From: Candidatus Cloacimonadota bacterium
Lineage (GTDB): Bacteria > Cloacimonadota > Cloacimonadia > Cloacimonadales > WRIO01
Length of the DNA stretch: 59,375 nt
NCBI GenBank assembly: GCA_020532185.1
Contig: JAJBBH010000126.1
Coordinates: 1 to 59,375, forward strand
Direction: 5' to 3'
The notes under the pieces were generated by a model. That model searched no databases. It saw only the letters and a program-made list of their open reading frames with translations, and was not told where the DNA came from. Shown one piece after another: positions 34,208 to 44,321 of this stretch. The position numbers and the translations under genes were made by a program. Every line of letters starts with the position of its first letter. Position 1 is the first letter of the stretch.

Positions 34208-35463
34208 ATAAAGAAGTAAATAATAACGATATATTACCTAATGATGTTTGGAAGTGGAATTATATAGAAGAGGTAATTCGGAAAACAATGGATTTATATA
34301 ACTTTAAAGAGATTAGAACTTCAATTATTCAAACACAAGAACTGTTCAAAACATATCAAAATTATTTTACAGAAGAAGAAAGTACCTCAAATCAATTAAT
34401 ATACAATCTAAACGGAGTTTCAAATTTGAGCTTAAGACCTGAAGGAACAATCACGGTACTTCATAGCATCTTAAATAACAACCAAAAAGAACAACTATCT
34501 AAACTCTATTATATCGGACCAATGTTTAGAAAAAGCAAGGAAAATCAATTACTTCAATTCCACCAATTTGGTGCAGAAATTATTGGTATAAACGATTTAT
34601 TAACAGATAACGAAATAATATTGCTTGCTATTAGTATATTTAAAAACCTGGAAATCTATAATTATACATTAGAATTAGGTAGTTTTGGTTGCAAAAAATG
34701 TCGAAATACTTATCTAAATAAATTGAATAAATTTATTAAAGAACATAAAGACGAATATTGCCCAGAATGCTCTTATACTATCAAGCAAAACCCTTTGCAA
34801 ATCTATCAATGTAAACAGGATCAGTGCACGAATATTAGCATGTCCTCACCCTCAATAATTGATTATTTGTGTGATGACTGTGCTAATCATTTTAAACAAC
34901 TACAAAAAATGCTATCAAATTTAGGAGTTCGATTTTCGATAAATTCACATTTACAATCTGCATTTAACTATTATAATAGGACTATATTTTCCTTTAGTAT
35001 TGAAGATAAGGGAGAAACATTAATATTGGCAAATGGTGGGAGATATGATTTTCTTGCATCCTCAGTATTAAAAAAAGAATCGCCAGCAATTGGTTTTTCA
35101 GCAAATATCGAAAACATCGTAAGGGTAATGGAACACAAAAATATCTTTTTGGAACCTAAAAATAATTTCAGAGTGTTGATATCACCTATGGCGAGTAATT
35201 TAGAGATATTTGTTTTGCAAATAGTACAAGAATTGCACGAAAATAATGTTCATACTCATATTTTAAACTTTACAGAAAACCACGATAATATGGTAAAGTT
35301 AACAATTCAGCACCAAGCAGATATTGTAATCTATATTACAGAAGAACTGATAAGAGAAGGTAAGCTTTTGGTAAATAATAACTTAAAAAACCATCAAGAA
35401 CCTATTCAAATAGCAGAAATAAGTAATTATGTTTTAACATTAAAGAAATCAACGACAATCTAA
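34195..35463 (+). CDS. HisRS-like class II synthetase-fold protein lacking catalytic arginines
   Basis: 422 residues with the length and plan of histidyl-tRNA synthetase. Histidine-pocket parts remain: LRPEGT with Glu83, motif 2 MFRKSKENQLLQFHQFGAE with Arg112, Gln121 and Glu128, and YYNRT. However, the HisA arginine (RGLDYY in HisRS) is replaced by Ser255 in LQSAFNYY, and the motif 3 arginine (GLER) by Asn307 in NIENI. Four CxxC-like pairs (166-169, 189-192, 206-211, 226-229) suggest one or two zinc sites. An anticodon-binding-like domain follows from about 325. It may be a degenerate paralogue or a HisZ-like regulator; no his genes are close. Confidence 0.72.
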   Translation: MGKLNKEVNNNDILPNDVWKWNYIEEVIRKTMDLYNFKEIRTSIIQTQELFKTYQNYFTEEESTSNQLIYNLNGVSNLSLRPEGTITVLHSILNNNQKEQLSKLYYIGPMFRKSKENQLLQFHQFGAEIIGINDLLTDNEIILLAISIFKNLEIYNYTLELGSFGCKKCRNTYLNKLNKFIKEHKDEYCPECSYTIKQNPLQIYQCKQDQCTNISMSSPSIIDYLCDDCANHFKQLQKMLSNLGVRFSINSHLQSAFNYYNRTIFSFSIEDKGETLILANGGRYDFLASSVLKKESPAIGFSANIENIVRVMEHKNIFLEPKNNFRVLISPMASNLEIFVLQIVQELHENNVHTHILNFTENHDNMVKLTIQHQADIVIYITEELIREGKLLVNNNLKNHQEPIQIAEISNYVLTLKKSTTI

Positions 35464-35549
35464 CTTTGTAAACTATTATTTGGCAATGCTAAACGCTATC
35501 ATTTTTTAAATAAACATTTTGAAAATAAATATTAGATAAAGGAGTTAAA

Positions 35550-35921
35550 ATGAAACCAGTAAACACAACAAAAGCACCAGCAGCTGTAGGACCTTATTCT
35601 CAGGCAGCAATGAAAAATGGCATCTTATTTGTATCAGGACAATTAGGTATTGATCCAAATACTGGATACCTTGCAGGCACATTCCAGGAGCAAGCTTTAC
35701 TTGTATTTCAAAACATCCAAAGTATTTTAGAAGCAGCTGATATGTCTTTTAAAAACATAGTAAAAACAAGTGTTTTTTTAACAGATATGTCAAAGTTTAC
35801 AGAAATGAACAACATTTATAAAAACTATTTTGAAGAACCTTTCCCAGCGAGAGAAGCTATTCAAGTTGCAGCTTTGCCTAAAGGCGGAGACATAGAAATT
35901 TCTGTTATTGCAATGCAATAG
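35550..35921 (+). CDS. ridA: RidA-family enamine/imine deaminase
   Basis: 123 residues, the Rid family length. The start KAPAAVGPYSQAA, the central GQLGIDPNTG and the arginine of FPAREAIQVAALP, which corresponds to the catalytic arginine of RidA, are all present. RidA hydrolyses reactive enamine intermediates from PLP enzymes and acts as a trimer in the cytoplasm. GGAG lies 5-6 nt upstream of the ATG. It stands after an 86-bp gap and may have its own promoter, though I could not fix one. Confidence 0.95.
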   Translation: MKPVNTTKAPAAVGPYSQAAMKNGILFVSGQLGIDPNTGYLAGTFQEQALLVFQNIQSILEAADMSFKNIVKTSVFLTDMSKFTEMNNIYKNYFEEPFPAREAIQVAALPKGGDIEISVIAMQ

Positions 35922-35933
35922 ATTATCTAAAAT

Positions 35934-37094
35934 ATGAATCTTATAAGATTTGCTCTGCCAATTATTTTTTCAATAGTATTTTTTGCATGTGGAATAAATG
36001 AAAAACTTTCAAACGCCAATATAATACACGATTCTGGACTTATTTCTCAAGTTATGGTAGAGAATAACCAATTATTTGTCAAAGCAACAGAAGATATTCA
36101 TTTGCGATTTGAATACTACTGTAGAATTGACAATAAAGATAAACATCTTGGCTGGTCTGTTAAAGGTCTTGACGATGTTTTCAACATAAGCATACCATGT
36201 AAATATGAGGATTCCCAATACTATATTAAAGTAAGAGCAGAAAACAGTAATGCATTTCAAGATACTGTATTTTATTTCTATGCATCTCCTTCCAATTTCA
36301 GTTTTCTTGAAATGCATTTTATCGATGTAGAGCAAGGTGACGCAACATATATAAAAACTCCAGAAAACTATAGTATTATTATTGATGGTGGATATGGAAC
36401 AAGAGGAAGTAGCAAATTGGATTGGCAAGGTTTCGGACAACCATTAGCCTTAAATTACATAAACAGTCTTGGTATTGATCACTTTAACTACATCATTGAA
36501 ACACATCATCATGCTGATCATTACGGTGGTTTATCTGACATAAAAAACTCAAATACTTATACTTGGGACTATGAACTATCAAACAATAATACATATAATT
36601 ATGTAGTTGGGCAGAATCTCGAATTGGATAGTGATGTGCAGTTCAAGATATTAAATATAGGATATCCGCCAGGTCAATCTAACTCAGGTATAAATAATAC
36701 CAGCATTGTCTTGAAAGTAAACTATGGATATGCAGACTTTTTATTAACTGGTGATGCAGAAGGCGTAGTCCAAAACTATATGATGCAAAATTCAATGGAG
36801 CTTAAAGCAGATCTTTTTAAAATATCTCATCACGGAAGCTCATCAAATGGTACTTGCAACACAGAATTTTTAAATACTGTTTTTAATAAAGATACAAAAA
36901 TTGGCATAATAAGCTTTGGTACCAACAACCCATATGGGCATCCAAAAGCATTGTATAGATTCTCAGATTACTATGTTTTTGGAACTGGAACACCCCCTGA
37001 TCAATCACCATATCAAAATCATTATTTTAACTGTGGCAATATTATAACTTATTGTGATGGACAAGCCATTATCATAAGCATCGATAATAACTAA
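35934..37094 (+). CDS. Secreted metallo-beta-lactamase-fold hydrolase (ComEC C-terminal type)
   Basis: 386 residues. A hydrophobic signal ends FFACG, a weak lipobox that may make it a lipoprotein. Residues about 30-115 are a beta-rich domain. The MBL domain starts at FLEMHFIDVEQGDATYI with the metal motif HHHADH near residue 187, and continues with LLTGDAEG and FKISHHGSSSNG, the pattern of ComEC/Rec2-like hydrolases. These are phosphodiesterase- or nuclease-like zinc enzymes; the substrate is unknown. There is no transmembrane ComEC domain. It is followed by an outer-membrane protein gene. Confidence 0.88.
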   Translation: MNLIRFALPIIFSIVFFACGINEKLSNANIIHDSGLISQVMVENNQLFVKATEDIHLRFEYYCRIDNKDKHLGWSVKGLDDVFNISIPCKYEDSQYYIKVRAENSNAFQDTVFYFYASPSNFSFLEMHFIDVEQGDATYIKTPENYSIIIDGGYGTRGSSKLDWQGFGQPLALNYINSLGIDHFNYIIETHHHADHYGGLSDIKNSNTYTWDYELSNNNTYNYVVGQNLELDSDVQFKILNIGYPPGQSNSGINNTSIVLKVNYGYADFLLTGDAEGVVQNYMMQNSMELKADLFKISHHGSSSNGTCNTEFLNTVFNKDTKIGIISFGTNNPYGHPKALYRFSDYYVFGTGTPPDQSPYQNHYFNCGNIITYCDGQAIIISIDNN

Positions 37095-37137
37095 GAAAAT
37101 TAAATTCAACTTTACCAAAATTATATGATAGCATAGT

Positions 37138-38922
37138 ATGAAATCGACAAAAATTAAATTGCTTTACTTGATTTTTATAGCTCTTTTCTCTTCTTTCTTA
37201 TATGCAGAACAAGAAAAAGAAAGAAAGCCAATTTTGCAAAAAACTATTTTAAAACCAATAACAAAAAAGATTCTATACTCTGAAAAAGGAAAAGTTGACT
37301 CGTTGAGTTTATCCCAAAAAAAATCTAAATATCTCTATTTTACTGAGTTTGAAGAACTGTATATTAATAAAATAAGTATACACGTTTTTAGTCCATTTGG
37401 TGTAACTGACACATTATCAAAATCATATGTAACTGAAAAAGGAAAATCAATCGTCAATCAATTACATATTAATACAAAAGAAAACATTGTAAGAAACATT
37501 ATCCTTTTTAAAGAAGGTGATGAAGTAAATCCTATTGTTTTTGCCGAATCAGAACGTTATTTAAGACAAAACTCTTATATTTATGATGCAGCAATTTTTT
37601 TGGAAAAAATAAGTGGTGATAGTGTCAATGTTAAAGTATTTGTACAAGATGTATGGAGTTTGCAAATAAACTCAGACATTGGTTTTTTTAATGATAAGGG
37701 TAATTTAAGAATTAAAGATGTTAATTTTGGTGGTTATGGTGGAACACTGACGTGGCATATCAAGAAAAACCCTGAATGGAGTAGTAACTATAAACATGAC
37801 TTTGAGTACAAATATTCAAAGCTTTTTAACAAACAAGGAGTAGGTAGGGTATATCTCCAGTCAGGCACTAATCACGTCCAATATGGTCTTGGTCTTAACA
37901 ATACATCTGTTCAAGAAAATATTAAATTTCTCGGTGGATTTAATATAGATGTTTATCGCACTAACGATTTGTTGATAGAACCTGACTCTATAAAACTATC
38001 CTTAGATTACCATGAAAAAGATTTATGGGCTGCTTTTAACTATAGCATTGACTCAAAGAAACATGACTATAACAGATACAAACACTTTATATTTGGCTCA
38101 CGCATAATACAAAAAATCAATCATAAAGATCCAAATATTGACAATCATTATTATCAAGACAATGTATTTGTATTAGTTGGTATGAGCTTTTTAAACAGAT
38201 CTTTTTATCAAGAGTCTTATTTATTTTCTATAGGGCAGACCGAAGATATTCCTGTAGGTAACAAGTTTGAAATGGTTTTTGGTAAAGAATTTCAAACAAA
38301 TTCTTCAAGAAACTATATTGGGCTATCATCAACTGTTGCAAATTACCTAAATCATTATAGCTATCTATTAACAAGTACTAAATTTGGCTTTTATCTAAAT
38401 GATAATAAATTCGACAATGGGATATTAGACTTTGATAATTTTTATTTTTCTCCTTTGCACACATTAAAAGCATTAAAATATAGAAACTATGCTTCGGTAA
38501 GGTATTCAAAAGCTATAAAACCCTATAATATCGATCAATTATTAGATTTAAAAAATCAAGTGAGAGGTTTAAAAAGTGATCTATTAAAAGGTGATAAGCG
38601 AATTTTATTGAGCTTTGAAAATAACTTATTCATGCCTATTTCTCTTTTAGGGTTCCACTCTGCATTAGTAACTTTTGCTGATTTAGCATTAATATCTGGC
38701 GTAGGTGAATCTATTATTGAAAATAGCTTAAAGTCATCTTTAGGTTTCGGAATTAGAATTAATAACGAAAAATTGATATTCCCTACAATTCAATTCTCCT
38801 TTGTATATTTCCCAAATAGCGAATATATGGGATCTGATCCCTATCACTTTATTACAGGAAATACAAACTTTTACCAAATAGAAAACATGTCTTATCAAAA
38901 GCCTCACATCTACACATGGTAA
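37138..38922 (+). CDS. Omp85/BamA-like outer-membrane beta-barrel protein with one POTRA-like domain
   Basis: 594 residues with a signal peptide (LLYLIFIALFSSFLYA). Residues about 120-185 resemble a POTRA domain (FKEGDEVNPIVFAESERYLRQNSYIYDAAIFLEKISGDSVNVKVFVQDVW). The remainder is a series of aromatic-ended beta strands with serine/asparagine-rich turns, as in a barrel. The chain ends in Trp, an aromatic like most barrel proteins. One POTRA is fewer than in BamA (five) or TamA (three), so it is not the main BamA. A role in inserting or exporting surface proteins is possible. Confidence 0.78.
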   Translation: MKSTKIKLLYLIFIALFSSFLYAEQEKERKPILQKTILKPITKKILYSEKGKVDSLSLSQKKSKYLYFTEFEELYINKISIHVFSPFGVTDTLSKSYVTEKGKSIVNQLHINTKENIVRNIILFKEGDEVNPIVFAESERYLRQNSYIYDAAIFLEKISGDSVNVKVFVQDVWSLQINSDIGFFNDKGNLRIKDVNFGGYGGTLTWHIKKNPEWSSNYKHDFEYKYSKLFNKQGVGRVYLQSGTNHVQYGLGLNNTSVQENIKFLGGFNIDVYRTNDLLIEPDSIKLSLDYHEKDLWAAFNYSIDSKKHDYNRYKHFIFGSRIIQKINHKDPNIDNHYYQDNVFVLVGMSFLNRSFYQESYLFSIGQTEDIPVGNKFEMVFGKEFQTNSSRNYIGLSSTVANYLNHYSYLLTSTKFGFYLNDNKFDNGILDFDNFYFSPLHTLKALKYRNYASVRYSKAIKPYNIDQLLDLKNQVRGLKSDLLKGDKRILLSFENNLFMPISLLGFHSALVTFADLALISGVGESIIENSLKSSLGFGIRINNEKLIFPTIQFSFVYFPNSEYMGSDPYHFITGNTNFYQIENMSYQKPHIYTW

Positions 38923-38931
38923 TTAAATAAT

Positions 38932-39849
38932 ATGACAAAATTAGAAGATCGCATAAACTCGTTTTCTGAGTATTATAAAAAAAAATACAAGAATAAAACT
39001 TACAAAATTGGTTTATCTATTGGCCAAGAATGCCCTCAGAGAATCATACACAGTCCGTGTATTTTTTGCTTACCACAAAGCTTTATAGACCAAAAATCAA
39101 AGCATCTACCTACCATAACAAACCAAATTGATTTTCTCACAAGTAAACTTAAGAAGCAATATGGAGATATAAGTTTTATTGCATACTTTCAAGACAACAC
39201 AAGTACTTTTGGTGATATTGACTATTTAAAGAATGTATTTGACCAAGCCTTTTACCACCCTCTGATTAAAGAAGTAATAATATCAACAAGACCAGATTAT
39301 ATTAATAGAGATGTATTGAATCTTTTTAAAAGCTATGAAAAAGATTTAAAGTTTGAGATTGGAATGCAAACCATACATGACAAAAGTCTTCTTTTTCTAA
39401 ATAGAAACCATACGCAAAAAGACACTGATGCTGCAATAAAACTTATAAAACAATACAAATACATGATAGGAGTACATTTATTATTGGGAATTCCTCACGA
39501 GTCAATTGGTGATATATTGCAAACCATAGAATATGTAAACGCACACAATATTAATGAGGTAAAAATACACAACTTAATTGCTTATAAAAACACACGTTAT
39601 GGAGAGCTGTATAAGTCCAAAAATCTACCTTTTGCATACAGTAATTTATCTGAATACTGTGAGTTGCTTATAAGGATAATTGGGCATTTGAATCCTTCAA
39701 TAGTCATTTCAAGGCTTTTTACATCAAACTTGAATAGACAAGGAAATGCACTTAATCAATTCCCAGGTGTCAAAACAGAATGGATTAATCATTTGACAAA
39801 AATGTTAAATAATAATAATGTATTTCAGGGTTGTTTAATCAACAATTAG
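38932..39849 (+). CDS. TIGR01212-family radical SAM protein (YhcC-like)
   Basis: 305 residues, the family size. Cluster cysteines are Cys34, Cys43 and Cys46 in CPQRIIHSPCIFC, a long first spacing typical of YhcC. IGMQTIHDKSLLFLNRNHTQKD and GVHLLLGIPHESIGDI are the family core. The function of the family is unknown; Elp3-like chemistry has been suggested from similarity. It starts 9 bp after the preceding stop and has no strong ribosome site, so it may be coupled. Confidence 0.93.
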   Translation: MTKLEDRINSFSEYYKKKYKNKTYKIGLSIGQECPQRIIHSPCIFCLPQSFIDQKSKHLPTITNQIDFLTSKLKKQYGDISFIAYFQDNTSTFGDIDYLKNVFDQAFYHPLIKEVIISTRPDYINRDVLNLFKSYEKDLKFEIGMQTIHDKSLLFLNRNHTQKDTDAAIKLIKQYKYMIGVHLLLGIPHESIGDILQTIEYVNAHNINEVKIHNLIAYKNTRYGELYKSKNLPFAYSNLSEYCELLIRIIGHLNPSIVISRLFTSNLNRQGNALNQFPGVKTEWINHLTKMLNNNNVFQGCLINN

Positions 39850-39868
39850 AAGGTAAAAGGTAAAAAAA

Positions 39869-42800
39869 GTGAATAAGTTAGATAAAAACAATAGCAAGAA
39901 TAAAGAGTTATTAAAGCAAATTAAAGCTATTTGCATAAAGCAAAATATTATTATCTGGTCTTTGGCTTTTATTAATTCAATTATTTTATTTTTAATCTCC
40001 CTGCAACTCATTTTCAGTATAACTCTTTTTGACGATCTTTCGCCGTTTCAAGAGTTTTTTATTGCTCTTGGTGTAAGAATTCTTTTAATACTGCTAATTG
40101 TGTATCTTTTGCTCAAGTCTCAAAAGGATGAAGTGTCGATTAACCATATTGCATATAAATATGACCAATTAGTAAACGATAAATCAGATACAATTTCAAA
40201 TGCTTTGGACTTTTGTTCTACGAAGACATATGGCGATATTAATATAAAAAAAAGATATATTAATAACGCAATTATGCGTATGAAGGAACATAAATTTAAA
40301 TACAACTTTTATAACTATAAATCGCTTATCTTGATGATACTCGTACTTTTAACAGGATCGTGCATAACGCTTTTTTGTTTTAAAGATAACTATAAGAAAG
40401 CATGGTACCTATTTAGAGCTCGGCGCCCTGAAATCACCATTCACGATAAAACTATTAAAGTGCAGCCTGAAAATACCACAATAAGCCGTAATTCAAATCT
40501 AAAAATTAAAATCATAAATTATGAAAAAGGACTTGAATACAACTTATGGACAACACAAGATAAGCAATGGAGAAAAGAACTCTTAAACGATTATTATAAA
40601 GATTTTTATAATGTTGAAAACTCATTCTATTATTCTATTAAGTCAGAATACGGAAGCTCTGATACATTTTATGTTGAAGTTTTAGATAAACCCTTTGTTA
40701 AAAGCCTTAATATCAAAATAAATTATCCAAGCTATACTAAGTTAAAACCTGCCTATCTTGAAAATTCAGATGGAAATATTACAGTTTTAAATGGCTCACA
40801 ACTTAACTTTGAAACAGAAGTTGACAACATTGTTAACAGTGCCAAAATTGTTTTTCAAGATAACACATTTATGTCTTTAAAACGCACAGGAAAGACAACT
40901 TGGGATGTTGACTTTAAAGCCAACAAAACTCAAAATTATCACTTTATATTGACTAACAAGCTTGAAAATGAATCACAACCTATTCCCAAAACTTTAAATG
41001 TTGTTGTTGACGCTGAGCCACAAATTGACGTTGTTTTTCCCCAATCAGATACAACACTCACGCAAAACATGATATTTCCGATTTCATTTCAAGCATCAGA
41101 TGATTATGGACTTCAAAACCTTGTTATCCATTATTTAATCAATGATAATTTATCACACAGTAAATTAATACAAAAACAATTTACAAGCACATTTTTTGAA
41201 TCAGACTATTATCTTGATTTAGATGAATTTATGCTTATACCTGGTGATGAAATAACTTATTGGTTAGAAGTTGAAGATAATTCTCCTCAAGTACAAAAAG
41301 GCGTATCAAAAAGACAAAAATTAAAGTTTCCATCTATAGAAGAAATATACCAACAAATGGAGCAACAAGAAACAATAAGTAAAGACAATCTTGAAATGGC
41401 ACTCAAAGAATCAAAATTAATACAAGAAGATTTTGAGAGAAAAAGAAGGGAGCTGCTACGAAAAAACATACCAGATGCTGATGATAAAAGTGATATACTG
41501 GAAATGCTAAAAAAGCATGATGAACTAAATAAAATGGTCGATAATGTTGCAAAAGAATATCAACAAATGATTGAAAACTTAGAAAAGAATAATGCAGCAA
41601 ATGAACAAATTCTCGACAAAATGCAAAAAATTCAAGAAATTATGGAAGAAATCAATACTCCAGAGTTACAAAGTTTATTACATGATATGCAAAAAAATAT
41701 CAATCAAATGAGCCCTGATTTTTTAAAAAAAACAATGGAAGATTTAAAGTTTTCATTAGAAGACTTTACTCAAAGTTTACAACAGACACTTGATTTACTT
41801 GAGTCTATCAAAAAAGAAATGAACTTACAAAAACTCAGCGAATTAGCAAAAGAAATGGAGAAAATGCAATCAGCTTTAAATGACAAAACAAGTGATGCTA
41901 AGAATCCATCAGATCTAACAGATCAACAAAAACAGATTAAAGATATGCTAAAACAATTACAGGATGAAATTAGTAAAAGCTTGGATTTATTTGACAAAGA
42001 AAAAGATAAAGAGTATTTACAAGAATTACAGCAACTGAGCAATGATATCGATGAGAGTGGGCTTCAACAAGACTTAGATGAATCAATAAGTAGCTTAGAA
42101 AAGAACATGAAACAGAAAGCACAAAATAGCCAGAAACTTTCTCTTCAAAAAATGTCACAATTAAGCAAAAAGCTTGAGAAAATGCAATCAGCAATTAGTG
42201 GTGGTGACATGCAAGAAATTATGGAGACTTTGCAAAAAACAATAAAAAGATTAATCTTATTTTCAAAATTACACGAAGATTTAAGCAGTAACTTTGCCCA
42301 CGACCCAATACCCATATTACCAGAAATGATAGCAAACTATGATGGTATCCAAATGACTCTTCAATATTTATACACTGCCCCCCAAATTCTAATGTTTCTT
42401 GGACAAAAATACTTCTATGATGTTAGTCAAACACAAAACGCATATAGAAGTTTTTTCTCAGATATGCAAGACAACAAACTGCACACGGCAAAAAACCATA
42501 TGACCAATATTCAAAAAGGTATCAATCTTATAATTCTTGACCTACTTAATACTGCGGACAATATGGAAGGTGGTGGTGGTAGCGGAAGTATGCAAAGCTT
42601 TATGCAACAACTTCAACAAATGGGTCAAGAACAGCTTGCTATGAACATGATGACACAATCAATCATGAATCAAATGATGCAAAATGGTAATCAAACATCA
42701 CAACAAATGAGACAACAGATGCAAAGACTTGCTGCAGAGGAGCAAAGACTTGCTGATAATTTAAATAGAGCATTGCAAACAAACCCAGATGCTCAGAAGC

Positions 42801-43126
42801 ATACTCAACAGATCAAACATTTAACTGAAGAGCTTGAATCAATCGCAAAACAGTTAAAACAAGGTAAACTTGACAAAACATTGCTTGACAGACAAAACAA
42901 TATTATGTCTAAACTTTTAGACATTGAGAAATCAATTCAAAAAAGGGAGTTTTCACAAAAAAGAAAAGGAGAGACAGCTAATCATGAAGACTGGGAAGTA
43001 CCTGACAATGTTAAATCAAGGTATAAAGATCAGCAAAGAAGAAATGAATTGTTAGAGAACCTAAAAACATATCCTAAAGAGTATCAAGAACTAATTAAGG
43101 AGTATTTAAAAGTAATATATGAATAG
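39869..43126 (+). CDS. DUF4175-like large membrane protein with long Gln/Met-rich coiled coil
   Basis: 1085 residues from a GTG start. Three membrane helices lie at about 26-48, 60-82 and 148-168. A beta-rich region (190-480) looks extracytoplasmic (IKINYPSYTKLKPAYLENSDG). From 480 to about 800 is a long coiled coil (QQMEQQETISKDNLEMALKESKLIQEDFERKRRELLRK). A low-complexity stretch rich in Gly, Gln and Met follows near 895-955 (GGGGSGS, QQLQQMGQEQ), and then a charged helix. The order agrees with DUF4175 proteins. Function unknown; an envelope scaffold is plausible. Confidence 0.75.
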   Translation: MNKLDKNNSKNKELLKQIKAICIKQNIIIWSLAFINSIILFLISLQLIFSITLFDDLSPFQEFFIALGVRILLILLIVYLLLKSQKDEVSINHIAYKYDQLVNDKSDTISNALDFCSTKTYGDINIKKRYINNAIMRMKEHKFKYNFYNYKSLILMILVLLTGSCITLFCFKDNYKKAWYLFRARRPEITIHDKTIKVQPENTTISRNSNLKIKIINYEKGLEYNLWTTQDKQWRKELLNDYYKDFYNVENSFYYSIKSEYGSSDTFYVEVLDKPFVKSLNIKINYPSYTKLKPAYLENSDGNITVLNGSQLNFETEVDNIVNSAKIVFQDNTFMSLKRTGKTTWDVDFKANKTQNYHFILTNKLENESQPIPKTLNVVVDAEPQIDVVFPQSDTTLTQNMIFPISFQASDDYGLQNLVIHYLINDNLSHSKLIQKQFTSTFFESDYYLDLDEFMLIPGDEITYWLEVEDNSPQVQKGVSKRQKLKFPSIEEIYQQMEQQETISKDNLEMALKESKLIQEDFERKRRELLRKNIPDADDKSDILEMLKKHDELNKMVDNVAKEYQQMIENLEKNNAANEQILDKMQKIQEIMEEINTPELQSLLHDMQKNINQMSPDFLKKTMEDLKFSLEDFTQSLQQTLDLLESIKKEMNLQKLSELAKEMEKMQSALNDKTSDAKNPSDLTDQQKQIKDMLKQLQDEISKSLDLFDKEKDKEYLQELQQLSNDIDESGLQQDLDESISSLEKNMKQKAQNSQKLSLQKMSQLSKKLEKMQSAISGGDMQEIMETLQKTIKRLILFSKLHEDLSSNFAHDPIPILPEMIANYDGIQMTLQYLYTAPQILMFLGQKYFYDVSQTQNAYRSFFSDMQDNKLHTAKNHMTNIQKGINLIILDLLNTADNMEGGGGSGSMQSFMQQLQQMGQEQLAMNMMTQSIMNQMMQNGNQTSQQMRQQMQRLAAEEQRLADNLNRALQTNPDAQKHTQQIKHLTEELESIAKQLKQGKLDKTLLDRQNNIMSKLLDIEKSIQKREFSQKRKGETANHEDWEVPDNVKSRYKDQQRRNELLENLKTYPKEYQELIKEYLKVIYE

Positions 43127-43149
43127 ATATTAAAATATAAAAAAAAAGA

Positions 43150-43176
43150 TTGACTTTTTATCCTATTTTTTATACT
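43150..43176 (+). promoter_or_regulatory. Candidate promoter of the secreted/FecR/barrel/cyclase cluster
   Basis: TTGACT (43150-43155), a short 15-bp spacer, then TATACT (43171-43176), 23 bp before the start at 43199. Confidence 0.5.
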
Positions 43177-43198
43177 TAGATATTGAATGGAGGATATG

Positions 43199-44314
43199 AT
43201 GAGACGTTATTTAGTAATAATAGCATTGATACTATTAATAAGTAGTTTATTTGCTCAAAAAATGCCCTATGAGTTAAATGTTTTTGGAAACTCTTTCTAC
43301 AACTCTATTAGAGCTGCAGCAATAGATGTTGACAATCCTAACAATCAACCAATAATTTTTACTGCAAGAATTAAAAATGATTCAAACAACGATGTCAACT
43401 CTGCATACATGTCTTTCACTTTAAAGTGGAATGGTAATTTAATAATCAATAATTCAATGTCCGCGTTTAAAGAGTATGGGTTAAACATGTTAAACAATTC
43501 AAAGTTTTTAATGTTTACCAATCGTGATATAATTTCTGAAGCTGGGAGTATTTACTTAACGTCCGCTAACCCATCAATATCATTAAGTGATTTTTTGAAC
43601 AATAGACACTTCAAATCTGCAATTATGAACACTGGCTTATTTCCTGATGGTACATATGAGTTTATCATGCAGGTCAAGTCTGGAGAAAGCCCAAGCTCAC
43701 CACCTTTAAGTAATCAAGCAAGCTTTACAATGCTAATTAATAATGTTAGCAATATTGTGCTTCTTTCACCTGGTGCTAAAGCAGGGCAGCAAATACCTTC
43801 TATTTCTCAAAAACCAATTATCTATTCATGGTCAGCAAATATCAGCAACCCAGCTAACCCATACATGTTTGAAATAAGAGAGTATGCACAAGAGTCTTCA
43901 ATGAACTTAGATAACTTAGGGCATTCTGGACGAAGATTTCATTTTGAAGATAACTTAAATTCACCGCTCTTTAACGAAAACCTTGATTATGTTGAGAATA
44001 ATTATTATGCATGGCGAATTTCGGTTCCGCTAATTACTGATCAAACAGAATTTGGTGCTAATCCACAAAGATCAAGCCAATGGAACATATTTAAATATGT
44101 TAGCTCATCTGTAAGTATACCAAACCCCTATGAAAGCGTAGCTAACACGCTGGAAACATTACAAAACCCACAAATTACCCAACTTCTCAACCAACACTAC
44201 TTACCAAACGGTGTGTTTAAGCTGGACAATGTTAATATCTCTGCTTCTCAAGCACAGAATTTGATTTCTGAAATATTAAATGCCCAAAATGTTTTAATTG
44301 AAATTATTGATTGA
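43199..44314 (+). CDS. Secreted protein of unknown function heading the FecR/cyclase cluster
   Basis: 371 residues from the ATG at 43199, five nt after GGAGG; two earlier in-frame ATGs overlap the ribosome site. Residues 1-20 are a signal peptide (RRYLVIIALILLISSLFAQ). The mature part is beta-rich, with an Ig-like block (PIIFTARIKNDSNNDVNSAYMSFTLKWNG) and a second one (SPGAKAGQQIPSISQKPIIYSWSANIS, YYAWRISV) resembling fibronectin-III or Ig folds. It has no catalytic motif that I can name. It lies just upstream of the FecR gene (7 bp gap) and shares its promoter. Confidence 0.75.
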   Translation: MRRYLVIIALILLISSLFAQKMPYELNVFGNSFYNSIRAAAIDVDNPNNQPIIFTARIKNDSNNDVNSAYMSFTLKWNGNLIINNSMSAFKEYGLNMLNNSKFLMFTNRDIISEAGSIYLTSANPSISLSDFLNNRHFKSAIMNTGLFPDGTYEFIMQVKSGESPSSPPLSNQASFTMLINNVSNIVLLSPGAKAGQQIPSISQKPIIYSWSANISNPANPYMFEIREYAQESSMNLDNLGHSGRRFHFEDNLNSPLFNENLDYVENNYYAWRISVPLITDQTEFGANPQRSSQWNIFKYVSSSVSIPNPYESVANTLETLQNPQITQLLNQHYLPNGVFKLDNVNISASQAQNLISEILNAQNVLIEIID

Positions 44315-44321
44315 GGTTATT

